A stretch of 64,000 nt of DNA, taken from NCBI GenBank assembly GCA_002409595.1, contig DHNQ01000029.1, positions 98,750 through 162,749 on the forward strand, written 5' to 3'. The first letter of the stretch is position 1. The number at the start of each line of letters is the position of its first letter. Below the pieces are notes generated by a model. That model saw only the letters and a list, made by a program, of their open reading frames with translations, had not been told where the DNA came from and did not search any database. The translations under genes and the position numbers were made by a program. This document shows, in pieces, positions 33,497-43,501 of the stretch. This DNA is from Dysgonomonas sp. UBA5412 (lineage in GTDB: Bacteria > Bacteroidota > Bacteroidia > Bacteroidales > Dysgonomonadaceae).

Positions 33497-35068
33497 TTAA
33501 TTAATCGTTACTTGCATAGGATATACATCCTGCTCTATTCCATCCGGACCTTTGACTCTGATATCTGTTATAAAAAAGCGTGTACCTCTATTCATTCTAC
33601 GAATTTGATCCAATTGACGAGTCGAAAAGTTTGCTCCATTAGATACTTCAGGTGTAATATTTCCCATAGCATCTTGCGAAAATGTTTTAAAGCCTAATAC
33701 CGTAAACGGAATGTCTAAAATACCATCATCAATAGATGCTTTCAATCCGACAGCACCCAACAAAACAGATCGGTTCAAAGCTCCTTTTCTAAAAGCTTTA
33801 GGATTACCATTTTGATCCTTATAGCCTATATAAGCCAATGGCTGAGGCAAGGCTCTTATTCGAAATTCCTTTTTAGCAATAGATTGAGTAACACCATTCA
33901 TCTTTGCAGATACCGATATAACAAACTTTTGCCCTATCTTATCTCTCGAAGGTTTTGCAACCCATATTCCACTTCGAGAAAGTGTTAAAGTACCGCCTTC
34001 TGTCGAAATCGCTACAACATCTTTTGTAGCTACACCCGGCACAGAGATACTAACCTCGTTGTCAATTCCGGAATACAAAACATCCATCAATAAAGGAGCA
34101 ATAGTAGCCATTGGCTCCATTACAGTATATTCTTGAGAAAAACTTCTTTTCAGAGGCAATCCACTTCTGTCTATTAATTCAATAAAACCATCGAATTTAT
34201 ATGTACCGGGAGCACCAACTCCAAATTCATATAAGCCATTCTTTTCCATTGGCAATTCTTTGTCTCCGATCACAATACGAGGACGTTGCGTTGTATCTAC
34301 TGCAGCCAAAACAATACGAGCCGAATAATTTACACCTCTCATCACCATATTGGATTGAGGCAGAACTAAAGCTTCTAATTGATTTACACGAATATCTTTC
34401 AGATCAATATTTTGAATAATATTATTCAGCACCTCTCCTTCAGCTTGACGAACATTACCTTGTAATTCTGACAAAAACGTTATAGCTGCTATACTAGGCA
34501 TTCTGTCAAAAGCAGATTGAATCCATGTTTTATTATCCTTTTTAGCTCTTGATGATGGTTCTGTCGATAAAGTTTGTCTGACAATATCTTTCTTCGAATT
34601 GTCAGAAATATATCCTAAAATATCTTCTCTATATAAGTCTAACAATTTTTTAAGATTGTTTCCTTGTCCTCCAACAGGCGAAATCATAACCTCAGAAGCA
34701 GCATCCAGATTATCTTTAGACTTCAAATTATCAATATCCGCATCTTTACCATCGCTCTTTTTTGCAATCTCAGATTTTAAATATTGAATATAATTATAAA
34801 TAGAGTCCGATTTCTGTTTTACATCTTGAGATATGTCGTACCAAACTTTTGTCTTTTCAGGATTTCCGGTATAAGACACTTCTATATCTGAATATATTTG
34901 ATGATTACGATCCGTCGTAACTTTAATATTCTCCTGAATATTGTCATTCACCAATACAAAACCATCCAAAACCTCAGTCGACACATTTAAAGCAAGCATG
35001 GCAATAAAAACCAAATACATCAGATTTATCATCTTCTGTCGTGTCGTTTGCCCTTTACTTAATGCCAT
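33497..35068 (-). CDS. porM: Type IX secretion motor component PorM (GldM)
   Basis: The 523-residue protein has a short cytoplasmic tail, one membrane helix near residues 14-34 (MINLMYLVFIAMLALNVS) and a long periplasmic body. It contains the conserved PVGGQGNNL, the KDNKTWIQSAFDRMPSIAAITFLSELQGNVRQ helix, and the tandem beta-domains D2-D4 to the C-terminus. PorM and PorL make the inner-membrane, proton-driven motor; PorM spans the periplasm to contact PorK-PorN. The first helix sits in the GQTTRQKMINLM context typical of GldM. porL is 42 bases upstream and porN 20 bases downstream, so they are co-transcribed. Confidence 0.96.
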   Translation of the reverse strand: MALSKGQTTRQKMINLMYLVFIAMLALNVSTEVLDGFVLVNDNIQENIKVTTDRNHQIYSDIEVSYTGNPEKTKVWYDISQDVKQKSDSIYNYIQYLKSEIAKKSDGKDADIDNLKSKDNLDAASEVMISPVGGQGNNLKKLLDLYREDILGYISDNSKKDIVRQTLSTEPSSRAKKDNKTWIQSAFDRMPSIAAITFLSELQGNVRQAEGEVLNNIIQNIDLKDIRVNQLEALVLPQSNMVMRGVNYSARIVLAAVDTTQRPRIVIGDKELPMEKNGLYEFGVGAPGTYKFDGFIELIDRSGLPLKRSFSQEYTVMEPMATIAPLLMDVLYSGIDNEVSISVPGVATKDVVAISTEGGTLTLSRSGIWVAKPSRDKIGQKFVISVSAKMNGVTQSIAKKEFRIRALPQPLAYIGYKDQNGNPKAFRKGALNRSVLLGAVGLKASIDDGILDIPFTVLGFKTFSQDAMGNITPEVSNGANFSTRQLDQIRRMNRGTRFFITDIRVKGPDGIEQDVYPMQVTIN

Positions 35069-35110
35069 TGATTTGCTTATTCTTTTTAATTTCTAAAAAT
35101 ATATTTATTC

Positions 35111-36007
35111 TTAGAAATTATTTTGGTTCATATTGTTATTATTTGTGGTCATCGCCTGCAATAGACGTGCATAAACATTATTTAATGCTTCTATATGCTT
35201 TGTCATTTTTGCAGATTCTTCTTTAAACATATAACTATCACCAATAGCACCATCATACAAATTTTTCATACGATTAAGGCTATCATTGATATATCTAATA
35301 GCAGACATTTGTTCTGTTATAGTTTGAAGTTGTGATCCAAATACATCGTTCAACCCACTCACATTCTGGTTTAATGTTGTTAGATTTTCCACAAAACCCT
35401 GATTCTCTGTAACATTTTTATAGGCACTCAAGAGTCTTTGAGAAGCCTCGTTTAAAGATTGAATTGTAGTCGAAAAATCCTCCAGATTTTGAGCTGTAGA
35501 TGATAAACTTTCAGCATATCCCGGAGGAATAGCCTGTCTATTAGTTTTTACAGCCTCAGTATTCTTATTCAAACTTTCTATATTTTGAGAACCAGAAGAA
35601 ACAATTCCACTTCCAGATGTGCCACCTCCTGCTATTACAACAACAGGTCCAGAACCTGACACTTGTCCTTTAATAGGAGTTTGCTTTGCTGAAGTTAGGG
35701 ATCCAGTATCAGAGTCTGTGCTAGACACTCTTCCTTGTTGAGAATAATCTGTTCCTTGAAATATCCCGCCAACGACACCCGTTTCATTTGCTGAACCAGA
35801 AGAAATATGGTCGAAGGCAGAGAAGAAGAAGACTAAAGCCTCTGTTATCATCCCTGCCATCAATATATAATCGGCAAAAGGAAGATGTATAATTTTAAAC
35901 ATTGCTCCAATAATAACAATTGCAGCGCCCCAACTGTATAAATAGTTAAAAACTATTTGACCTTTTCTGCTGGCTATAAAATGTTTTATACCACCTGCCT
36001 TTTCCAT
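35111..36007 (-). CDS. porL: Type IX secretion motor component PorL (GldL)
   Basis: The 298-residue inner-membrane protein has two transmembrane helices, about residues 16-37 and 43-64. They carry the motor glutamate in MAGMITEALVFFFSAF (the conserved T-E-A-x-x-F element). After a serine/glycine-rich insert around 75-150 comes a long predicted coiled-coil cytoplasmic tail. A SLNEASQRLLSAYKNVTENQ-type helix is present. GldL converts proton flow to mechanical work with GldM. The Gly/Ser-rich insert (residues about 90-140, with SGSGPVVVIAGGGTSGSG) is longer and lower in complexity than I expect for the family. Confidence 0.95.
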   Translation of the reverse strand: MEKAGGIKHFIASRKGQIVFNYLYSWGAAIVIIGAMFKIIHLPFADYILMAGMITEALVFFFSAFDHISSGSANETGVVGGIFQGTDYSQQGRVSSTDSDTGSLTSAKQTPIKGQVSGSGPVVVIAGGGTSGSGIVSSGSQNIESLNKNTEAVKTNRQAIPPGYAESLSSTAQNLEDFSTTIQSLNEASQRLLSAYKNVTENQGFVENLTTLNQNVSGLNDVFGSQLQTITEQMSAIRYINDSLNRMKNLYDGAIGDSYMFKEESAKMTKHIEALNNVYARLLQAMTTNNNNMNQNNF

Positions 36008-36066
36008 TTTACAATCTTAATTCAATTTATAAGTATATAATATAACTTATATTTTACACTTTTATT

Positions 36067-38226
36067 TTATCTCAATCGACCTTTTTCATCAACGCCCCAT
36101 GTTCTCACACAACGGAACCCAATAAAAGAACGTCCTTTATCTTGATATTCGACCGATCTTTCGCCAGATTTCACAGATGCATCTTTCCAAGATCCTCCTT
36201 TAATAATCTTGCGTTTCAATATTATCGGATCAGCCAATACAGCTCTGTAACTGAAATCGGGATTGGCTTCATCAGCCATACGATCTACAGACTCAGTAAA
36301 TGTTGTTGATGTCCATTCTGCTACATTTCCTGCCATATCATACAAACCAAAGCGGTTTGGCAAGAAAGTTGCTACCGGAGATACTAAATCTTTCAAATCT
36401 TTAGATCCTCTATAATTAGCTTGAGATAATCCGTCTGAAGTATGTGTTTGATTTGAATACCAAGGATAATCCAATTCAGAACGTCCATTTCTAGCAGCAA
36501 ATTCCCATTCTGCCTCAGTCGGCAATCTATAACCTTCGAAGCCTACCAACGAATTACCTGCTGCAATATAGCGATCCGTGCGCCAAGCACAATAAGCATC
36601 TGCAGCTTCCCAAGAAACTCCTACTACAGGAAAGTTATCATAAGCTTTTGCAGTAAAATAACTTTTTACATATTGTTCACTCTTAGCATTAGCAAAATCA
36701 GCAACCCAAGAGGTCATATCCGGATATACATTTACAATATATGTATTCGTAAAATCAACAGGATCTCCGGAAGATGTACGAGATAAAGTTTCGCGAACAA
36801 TATCTCCCTTTCTATTTACATAAGCTGTATCTTTAGTAATTTCAATAGAAGAAGTTTCTCCTGATCTCTTCTTACCTAAAAACATATAGTAGCTTTTGGC
36901 ATCAAACCAATCATATTTATAATTAATAGCTGATGTAACAACTCCTGCTGCATTTGCACCAACTGATCCACCTCCAATAACACTTGCAATAGCATAAGCT
37001 TCACGTTTTGTCGGATTTTTCCAAGGAATAGGCTTTTGCCAGTTTATACGTTGAGAAACTTGTCCTCCAAATTCATTTGGTCTAGTCAATACTTTATATG
37101 TAGGATCTCCTCCATAAGCAGGATCGGATAAACGCTCTCTGATAACAGAATCTCGAACCCATGATACAAACTCACGATATTGTTTATTTGTAACCTCTGT
37201 TTCATCCATCCAGAATGGACTAACTGCAACTAGTTTACGTGGTACTGTATCTCCCCAAAAAGGATCAATCCCTGTACCCATTTCAATATTACCCCCTAAT
37301 ACTAAAACCATTTTATCACTTCCTTTAGCAATATTATAAGGCATATTCAAACGTGTTTCGATAGAAGGGTCAATATATTTAGGCTCACCAAATTTATAAG
37401 TGACACCGACTGTCGCTTGAGCCATACCATTACTATTCATATCGCCTTTTTGACCGTCAAAACCATCTCCGATTACAATAAAACGACCTTCAGTATATAG
37501 TTGCCAGTTTTTAGTAAAATTATATCCTAAGTTCAAACCTCCAGTTCCCCCAAAGAATGTACCTGTAAGATTTCCTCTATGAGCAAAGCGTTGATATAGA
37601 CCAACACCGGCAAAAGGATTAACTTCAAATTTGCGATTTGGCTGATATCCACTTATCAGATTAAGAAGATTTAATGTCACGTCTCCAGATACACTGAAGT
37701 AACGCATATGCTGAAAGTAGAATTTTTCATTCGGACCATAACCTTTAGGATGCCATACTTTAGCGCCTGACATATCTACTTCGCTATATTCGTAATCGAC
37801 CCCTTCTTCCCAGCCCATATAGCCCCAAGATGGATCTTTTGTTAAATTCATTAAATCATTACCATCTGACCCTTGCTTCCACCATTTGGTATAAGTTCCA
37901 CTCCAACCATCGTTGAAGCCATGTAAACTACCTCCAGAAAATTGCAATCTTAATGAGATAATATTACTCATGCGACGTCCAATGGACAATGTCGGTGCAA
38001 ATGTCACCCGGCTTGAAAGTGATGTCCGATTACCAGACACACCATTATCATCCTCACCAAAATATATTTGACCTCCGGCACCTAAGGATATAAACCAAAG
38101 TGGATCTTTAAGGAGGTATTCATTTCGGGATGGAGCCGAATACTGCACAGGTCCTCCATCCTGAGCAAAGGATACTACTGATATACACATCAATAGCAGT
38201 GAAGTTAGTAAAGTCTTTTTGTTCAT
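36067..38226 (-). CDS. porK: PorK/GldK fused to an N-terminal outer-membrane beta-barrel
   Basis: This 719-residue protein is much longer than standard PorK/GldK (about 450-490). Residues 1-21 are a type I signal peptide (SVVSFA-Q), with no lipobox: Cys14 is preceded by LLM. Residues about 35-282 look like an OmpA-type eight-stranded barrel, with alternating strands (FISLGAGGQIYFGE, PTLSIGRRMSNIISLRLQFSG, VNPFAGVGLYQRF, NWQLYTEGRFIVIG, ATVGVTYKFG). From about residue 305 the sulfatase-modifying-factor-like PorK domain follows (GGNIEMG, FWMDETEVTNKQYREF, GYRLPTEAEWEFAARNG, MAGNVAEWT, GFRCVRTWG). So a barrel anchor seems to replace the lipid anchor. porL follows after 59 bases. A -7 box at 38265-38272 lies upstream. 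Confidence 0.9.
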   Translation of the reverse strand: MNKKTLLTSLLLMCISVVSFAQDGGPVQYSAPSRNEYLLKDPLWFISLGAGGQIYFGEDDNGVSGNRTSLSSRVTFAPTLSIGRRMSNIISLRLQFSGGSLHGFNDGWSGTYTKWWKQGSDGNDLMNLTKDPSWGYMGWEEGVDYEYSEVDMSGAKVWHPKGYGPNEKFYFQHMRYFSVSGDVTLNLLNLISGYQPNRKFEVNPFAGVGLYQRFAHRGNLTGTFFGGTGGLNLGYNFTKNWQLYTEGRFIVIGDGFDGQKGDMNSNGMAQATVGVTYKFGEPKYIDPSIETRLNMPYNIAKGSDKMVLVLGGNIEMGTGIDPFWGDTVPRKLVAVSPFWMDETEVTNKQYREFVSWVRDSVIRERLSDPAYGGDPTYKVLTRPNEFGGQVSQRINWQKPIPWKNPTKREAYAIASVIGGGSVGANAAGVVTSAINYKYDWFDAKSYYMFLGKKRSGETSSIEITKDTAYVNRKGDIVRETLSRTSSGDPVDFTNTYIVNVYPDMTSWVADFANAKSEQYVKSYFTAKAYDNFPVVGVSWEAADAYCAWRTDRYIAAGNSLVGFEGYRLPTEAEWEFAARNGRSELDYPWYSNQTHTSDGLSQANYRGSKDLKDLVSPVATFLPNRFGLYDMAGNVAEWTSTTFTESVDRMADEANPDFSYRAVLADPIILKRKIIKGGSWKDASVKSGERSVEYQDKGRSFIGFRCVRTWGVDEKGRLR

Positions 38227-38264
38227 ATGTTTTGTATCAGTTATATATAACTATTCAGGTTGTG

Positions 38265-38272
38265 CAAAGATA
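38265..38272 (-). promoter_or_regulatory. -7 box of the por operon promoter
   Basis: TATCTTTG on the minus strand lies 38 bases before porK. The -33 element is unclear. Confidence 0.52.
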
Positions 38273-38360
38273 AGACATATTTTTCAAATAATTATAGTTT
38301 TACAGATTTAATTGTGTTTTAGAAGGGCTGAACAACACATTGAAATTAAATACATTTAGC

Positions 38361-38397
38361 AAAAAGGAGGGGCAGATTAATGTAATCTGCCCCTCCT
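38361..38397 (-). terminator. Terminator of nifJ
   Basis: A 15-bp perfect stem (38365-38379 with 38383-38397) with a 3-base loop is followed on the minus strand by five T (38361-38365). It lies about 35 bases past the nifJ stop and separates it from the por operon. Confidence 0.9.
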
Positions 38398-38431
38398 AGA
38401 AATTATTTTATATTGCTTATCTAACGACTAA

Positions 38432-41400
38432 TTATTTAGGAAATTCTGATGTTTCGTCAAACTTCTCAAAAACCTCTGCTGCCAATCGTTGATAGCCTTT
38501 ATAACGCCACATTGCATTATTTTGGGCAGCTTGATAAAGTTCTGTCGCTTCCGAAGGATTAGACTTCTGAAGTGAAGTATAACGCACTTCATTACCTAAG
38601 AAATCTTGGAATTTAGACCAATCAGGTTCTTTGCTATCCATTACAAATGGGTTCTTGCCTTCTTCTTCCAACATTGGGTTGTAACGCCATAAATGCCAGT
38701 ATCCGCAAGCAACTGCAGCTTTTTCTTCATCCTGAGCATGTCCCATACCTTTACGCAATCCATGACTGATACATGGAGAGTATGCGATCACTAAAGATGG
38801 TCCTTTATATTCTTCGGCTTCTTTTATAGCTTTCAAGCATTGACCTTGATTAGCACCCATAGCCACTTGAGCTACATATACATAGCCATAAGTAGTTGCA
38901 ATCATACCTAAGTCTTTCTTTCGTACTTTTTTACCTGCAGCAGCAAATTTAGCAACAGCTGCAACCGGAGTTGATTTTGAAGATTGACCTCCTGTATTAG
39001 AATACACCTCTGTATCGAGAACCAAAATGTTCACATCTTCTCCTGAAGCTATTACGTGATCCAAACCACCAAAACCTATATCATAAGCCCAGCCATCACC
39101 ACCAAATATCCAGATAGAACGTTTGATTATATATTGTTTTAGAGAATAGATCTCTTTGCAATATTCACATTTATCTTTTTCAACCTCTAATAAAGGCATG
39201 ATTTGAGCATGAAGTTCTTTTGTCTTTTCAGATTCATCTTTATTCTCAATCCATTCTTTATATAAAGCCTTAATTTCTGGAGAACATTTATCACAATCCT
39301 GCGCTTGAGTCATAAGTTTAACTAATCTGTTACGCATCGTAATGTTAGCCAAAGCATATCCTAAACCAAACTCAGCATTATCTTCGAACAACGAGTTAGC
39401 CCAAGCCGGACCTTTACCCTCTTCATTCTTACGATATGGTGTTGATGGTGCAGATCCTCCATAGATTGAAGTACAACCTGTTGCGTTAGCAATCAACATA
39501 CGATCTCCAAACAACTGTGTTACAAGTTTGATATACGGAGTTTCTCCACAACCTGAACATGCTCCTGAGAATTCAAACAATGGTGTTGCAAACTGAGAGT
39601 TCTTTACATTCAATTTAGTATCTACAAGATGAGCCTTGCTAGACACGTTCTTGATCATAAAATCCCAATTATCTTGTTCCGGAAATTGAGTTCCGATTTC
39701 AACCATTTTAAGGGCTGAGTTACCTTTTTTACCGGGACATATATCAGCACAGTTACCGCAACCAAGACAGTCTAATACGTCTACTTGAATACGGAATGCC
39801 ATTCCGTCAAATTGCTTACCTTGAGCTTTCAACAAGTCTACACCTTGTGGTGTTTTAGCTTGCTCATCCCCATCCAATACAAATGGACGAATTGTTGCGT
39901 GAGGACAAACATAAGCACATTGATTACATTGAATACAATTTTCGGCTTCCCAAACTGGAACGAAAGCTGCTACTCCACGTTTTTCATATTCGGTAGTACC
40001 ATGATCCCATGTACCATCTTCGCGACCAACAAATACAGAAACAGGAAGATCGTATCCACGTTGTGCATTGACAGGGCGAACTACTTTTTTGATAAATTCA
40101 GGAGCATCATCTTCTTCCGGTTTTACAGGAACTAAGTTAGCCCATTCAGCAGGAACATCCACTTTTTCAACTTCGATACCTCTGTCTACTGCTGCATAGT
40201 TTTTCTTAACAACATCTTCTCCCTTACGTCCGTATGATTTAACAATGAATTTCTTCATTTGCTCTACGGCTAAATCGTAAGGTATTACATTTGATATTTT
40301 GAAGAATGCAGATTGAAGAATTGTATTTGTACGACCTCCAAGACCAATTTCTGTTGCAATCTTAGTTGCATTGATAATATAGAAATTGATATTATTTACA
40401 GCCAGATATTTTTTCACATTATCCGGTAGATAATTACCAACTTCTTCTTTGCTCCAAACAGAGTTTAACAAGAATGTTCCGTTTTTCTTAAGTCCTTTAG
40501 TCACATCATATAGATGAAGATAAGCCGGAACGTGACAAGCTACAAAATTTGGTGTATTTACCAAATATGTAGAGCGGATAGGATTGTCACCAAAACGAAG
40601 ATGGGACGCTGTAAAACCTCCTGATTTCTTAGAGTCGTAAGCAAAATATGCTTGACAATATTTATCGGTATTATCACCAATAATTTTTACTGTATTTTTA
40701 TTTGCTCCTACTGTTCCGTCCGAACCTAAACCATAGAATTTAGCTTCGTATGTAGTGTCGTCTACCGAAACTTCTTCTTTCTGAGGAAGAGATTTAAATG
40801 TAACATCATCTACGATACCGATTGTAAAATCGTTCTTAGGTAATGCCATTGACAAGTTTTCGTAAACAGACATTATTTGAGCAGGTGTTGTATCTTTTGA
40901 GGAAAGACCATAAATACCTCCAACAACTGTCGGTGCATCTTCTTTACCGAAGAAACAGTCTCTAACATCCATATACAATGGCTGTCCTAGAGAACCCGGT
41001 TCTTTAGTACGGTCTAGTACTGCTATTCTTTTTGCAGTTTTAGGTATGGCAGCAAGGAATGCTTCTGCTTTGAACGGACGATATAAGTGAACTGCAACAA
41101 GACCTACTTTTTCGCCTTTTGCATTCAGATAATCTACTGTTTCTTTGATAGCTTCTGTTACTGATCCCATAGCAATAATTACACGATCAGCATCTTCTGC
41201 TCCATAATAATCAAACAAGCTATATTTACGGCCTGTGATTTTAGATATTTCAGCTAAATATTTTTCTACAATTGCAGGAACTGCATCGTAGAATTTATTA
41301 GCTGCTTCACGAGATTGGAAATAGATATCATCATTTTGAGCAGTACCACGAGTAACCGGATTTTCAGGATTCAAAGCTCTTTCTCTGAATTCCTTCAAAG

Positions 41401-42001
41401 CCTTTTGATCGATCAACGGAATAAGATCCTCTTGTTGCATCTCCTCTACTTTCTGAATTTCGTGAGATGTACGGAATCCATCAAATATATTCATAAATGG
41501 TATACGGGCTTCAAGTGTTGCCAAATGAGATATTGCCGACAAATCCATTGTTTCTTGCACCGAACCGGAAAAGAACATTGCAAATCCAGTCTGACGTGCA
41601 GCCATAACATCCTGATGGTCTCCAAATATTGACAAAGCTTGTGCTGCTAATGCACGAGCCGAAACATGAAACACACTCGGAAGCAATTCTCCTGCAATCT
41701 TATACATATTAGGAATCATCAACAATAGACCTTGTGATGCTGTATATGTAGTAGTTAATGCACCAGCCTGCAACGATCCGTGTAGAGCACCTGCTGCTCC
41801 GGCTTCGGATTGCATTTCCTGCACTTTTAATGTTTCGCCGAAGATATTCTTACGTCCGGCTGCAGCCCATTCATCAACATATTCTGCCATAGTTGATGAT
41901 GGTGTGATAGGATAAATTGAGGCTACCTCACTAAACATATACGAGATATGTGCAGCGGCCTGATTTCCATCACAAGTAATGAATTTTTTTTGTTTAGCCA
42001 T
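38432..42001 (-). CDS. nifJ: Pyruvate:ferredoxin (flavodoxin) oxidoreductase
   Basis: The 1189-residue single-chain PFOR oxidises pyruvate and CoA to acetyl-CoA and CO2, reducing ferredoxin or flavodoxin. Domain order is complete. The alpha-like domain starts with ITCDGNQAAAHISYMFSEVA and YPITPSSTMAEYVDEW. The gamma region is near 410-630 (GLGSDGTVGANKNTVKI). Two ferredoxin motifs, CIQCNQCAYVCP and CLGCGNCADICP, lie near 690 and 750. The C-terminal TPP domain has CSGCGETPY, TGCTSIYGGS and GGDGWAYDIGFGG. It is monocistronic, ending at a strong hairpin. The flavodoxin at 23986 is a plausible partner. Confidence 0.98.
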   Translation of the reverse strand: MAKQKKFITCDGNQAAAHISYMFSEVASIYPITPSSTMAEYVDEWAAAGRKNIFGETLKVQEMQSEAGAAGALHGSLQAGALTTTYTASQGLLLMIPNMYKIAGELLPSVFHVSARALAAQALSIFGDHQDVMAARQTGFAMFFSGSVQETMDLSAISHLATLEARIPFMNIFDGFRTSHEIQKVEEMQQEDLIPLIDQKALKEFRERALNPENPVTRGTAQNDDIYFQSREAANKFYDAVPAIVEKYLAEISKITGRKYSLFDYYGAEDADRVIIAMGSVTEAIKETVDYLNAKGEKVGLVAVHLYRPFKAEAFLAAIPKTAKRIAVLDRTKEPGSLGQPLYMDVRDCFFGKEDAPTVVGGIYGLSSKDTTPAQIMSVYENLSMALPKNDFTIGIVDDVTFKSLPQKEEVSVDDTTYEAKFYGLGSDGTVGANKNTVKIIGDNTDKYCQAYFAYDSKKSGGFTASHLRFGDNPIRSTYLVNTPNFVACHVPAYLHLYDVTKGLKKNGTFLLNSVWSKEEVGNYLPDNVKKYLAVNNINFYIINATKIATEIGLGGRTNTILQSAFFKISNVIPYDLAVEQMKKFIVKSYGRKGEDVVKKNYAAVDRGIEVEKVDVPAEWANLVPVKPEEDDAPEFIKKVVRPVNAQRGYDLPVSVFVGREDGTWDHGTTEYEKRGVAAFVPVWEAENCIQCNQCAYVCPHATIRPFVLDGDEQAKTPQGVDLLKAQGKQFDGMAFRIQVDVLDCLGCGNCADICPGKKGNSALKMVEIGTQFPEQDNWDFMIKNVSSKAHLVDTKLNVKNSQFATPLFEFSGACSGCGETPYIKLVTQLFGDRMLIANATGCTSIYGGSAPSTPYRKNEEGKGPAWANSLFEDNAEFGLGYALANITMRNRLVKLMTQAQDCDKCSPEIKALYKEWIENKDESEKTKELHAQIMPLLEVEKDKCEYCKEIYSLKQYIIKRSIWIFGGDGWAYDIGFGGLDHVIASGEDVNILVLDTEVYSNTGGQSSKSTPVAAVAKFAAAGKKVRKKDLGMIATTYGYVYVAQVAMGANQGQCLKAIKEAEEYKGPSLVIAYSPCISHGLRKGMGHAQDEEKAAVACGYWHLWRYNPMLEEEGKNPFVMDSKEPDWSKFQDFLGNEVRYTSLQKSNPSEATELYQAAQNNAMWRYKGYQRLAAEVFEKFDETSEFPK

Positions 42002-42100
42002 ACCTTTTAGTACTAGTTGATTATCTTTTTTTAGTTTGAATTACAATTTGCCAATTTGATTTATATAAACTTATATTTGATCAAATCGTGTTGGTTGTTC

Positions 42101-43291
42101 TTAATACAAGAAACCAAAAAGCCAAAGAGGAATAACATTATTCTCTCCTGTTTCCAGATTGCCGACAGCATATATTAATTCTGTCTTATTCTTTCCACGA
42201 CTTTTTTGTCCTTCTATCTTGAATTTATATCTATTATTGTTATGTTCTACAATAAACATACCGTTTTTACCACCTCTTTTCAGCTTACTATCATAATGAT
42301 GAAGCTGATTATAAAAAAACGTTTCTCTTAAAGCCTGATCTTCTATCGGAGTCATTTTAAGAGGGAACATCAGATTGGTATTATGCATATAAACCAAATC
42401 CGGTTTTTTAGGAAACTCTTCTCCTTCTTTATACAGCATATTTATAAGACGGGCACTGCGTAAATATTCCATATAATTGGTAACGGTAGCCCTCGATATT
42501 TCACAATCAATGCTTAGTTGACTTATATTTGGTTTCCCCGGAGCTGAAAGTGAAAGTAAGTAAAGTAGCTTTCTTAGCTTGGGCAGATAAGTCAGTTCAA
42601 TTTGTCTGATATATAAAACATCCACTTCGAGCATCATATTTACCGTTTTGAGAAGATTTTCGGAAAAATTTCTCTTCTCTAAAAAAAACGGATAATAGCC
42701 ATGGTGCATATAAGCCCATAAATGCTCCAGTGGTTTAATTTGAGCTAATATATCCTCAGATATTTTTCGATGGTTTGCAATTATATCTTCCAGAGTATAA
42801 GCCGGAAAATCTTTATGAAACAAAATATTCAAAAATTCTCTGAAGGAAAAACCTCTCAAGTTATATACGTCTACAATGGGTGCTAAGACTTCATCTTCTT
42901 CCAACTTCATCATTGTAGAGCCGGCAAACACTATTTTTAATTGAGGAAACTGTTCGTAACATTCCTGCAATTCTTTAGACCATTCGGGGTATTTATAAAC
43001 CTGATCTAATAATAATGTTTTCCCTCCATTTTCTACAAACTCTTTTGCAAAACTGGTTATTGTTCTTACTGTAAAGTAGAACTGATTCAAATTTATATAA
43101 AGACAATCTTTCTTTTCGACATCAAAAAACTCCTTTGCATACTGAAGCAAGAAAGTTGTTTTGCCTACACCCCTGGTTCCTTTTATACCTATTAAACGCT
43201 GAGTCCAGTCAATCTGCGTCATCAATAATCGAGGAATAACATCGTCCAGATGCTCCACCAAGTATTTATGCGTTCGAAAGAAAGATTCCAC
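42101..43291 (-). CDS. AAA_14-type ATPase with C-terminal DUF4143-like region
   Basis: The 396-residue protein starts at a GTG (43289-43291) and keeps a conserved-looking start (HKYLVEHLDDVIPRLL). Walker A is GIKGTRGVGKTT near residues 35-46, and the Walker B equivalent is KTLLLDQVY (91-99), where Asp96 is followed by Gln97 instead of the usual Glu. FAGSTMMKL is sensor 1. The C-terminal half has a winged-helix-like SIDCEISRATVTNYMEYLRSARLI and the DUF4143-like FFYNQLHHY/VEHNNNRYKFKIEG nuclease-like strands. These ATPases are of unknown function and are often variable between strains. Gln97 may be a feature of this Bacteroidetes subgroup and not damage. Confidence 0.85.
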   Translation of the reverse strand: MESFFRTHKYLVEHLDDVIPRLLMTQIDWTQRLIGIKGTRGVGKTTFLLQYAKEFFDVEKKDCLYINLNQFYFTVRTITSFAKEFVENGGKTLLLDQVYKYPEWSKELQECYEQFPQLKIVFAGSTMMKLEEDEVLAPIVDVYNLRGFSFREFLNILFHKDFPAYTLEDIIANHRKISEDILAQIKPLEHLWAYMHHGYYPFFLEKRNFSENLLKTVNMMLEVDVLYIRQIELTYLPKLRKLLYLLSLSAPGKPNISQLSIDCEISRATVTNYMEYLRSARLINMLYKEGEEFPKKPDLVYMHNTNLMFPLKMTPIEDQALRETFFYNQLHHYDSKLKRGGKNGMFIVEHNNNRYKFKIEGQKSRGKNKTELIYAVGNLETGENNVIPLWLFGFLY

Positions 43292-43501
43292 TTTTGTTAT
43301 TTAAATTAAACCTCACGAAGGTACTTTTTTTTTATATCATTGCAAAGTCAAGATAGCAATTTTAATCATTTTTTTATCAAATAACAAGTATTAATATAGG
43401 AACCGAAATACACAACTTGCTAAGGATAAAGAGACGATTTATCTATTTCGAAACTTTATTTGTTTTTTCTATTACAAAAAGTCATTTTTGATAAAAAGAA
43501 T

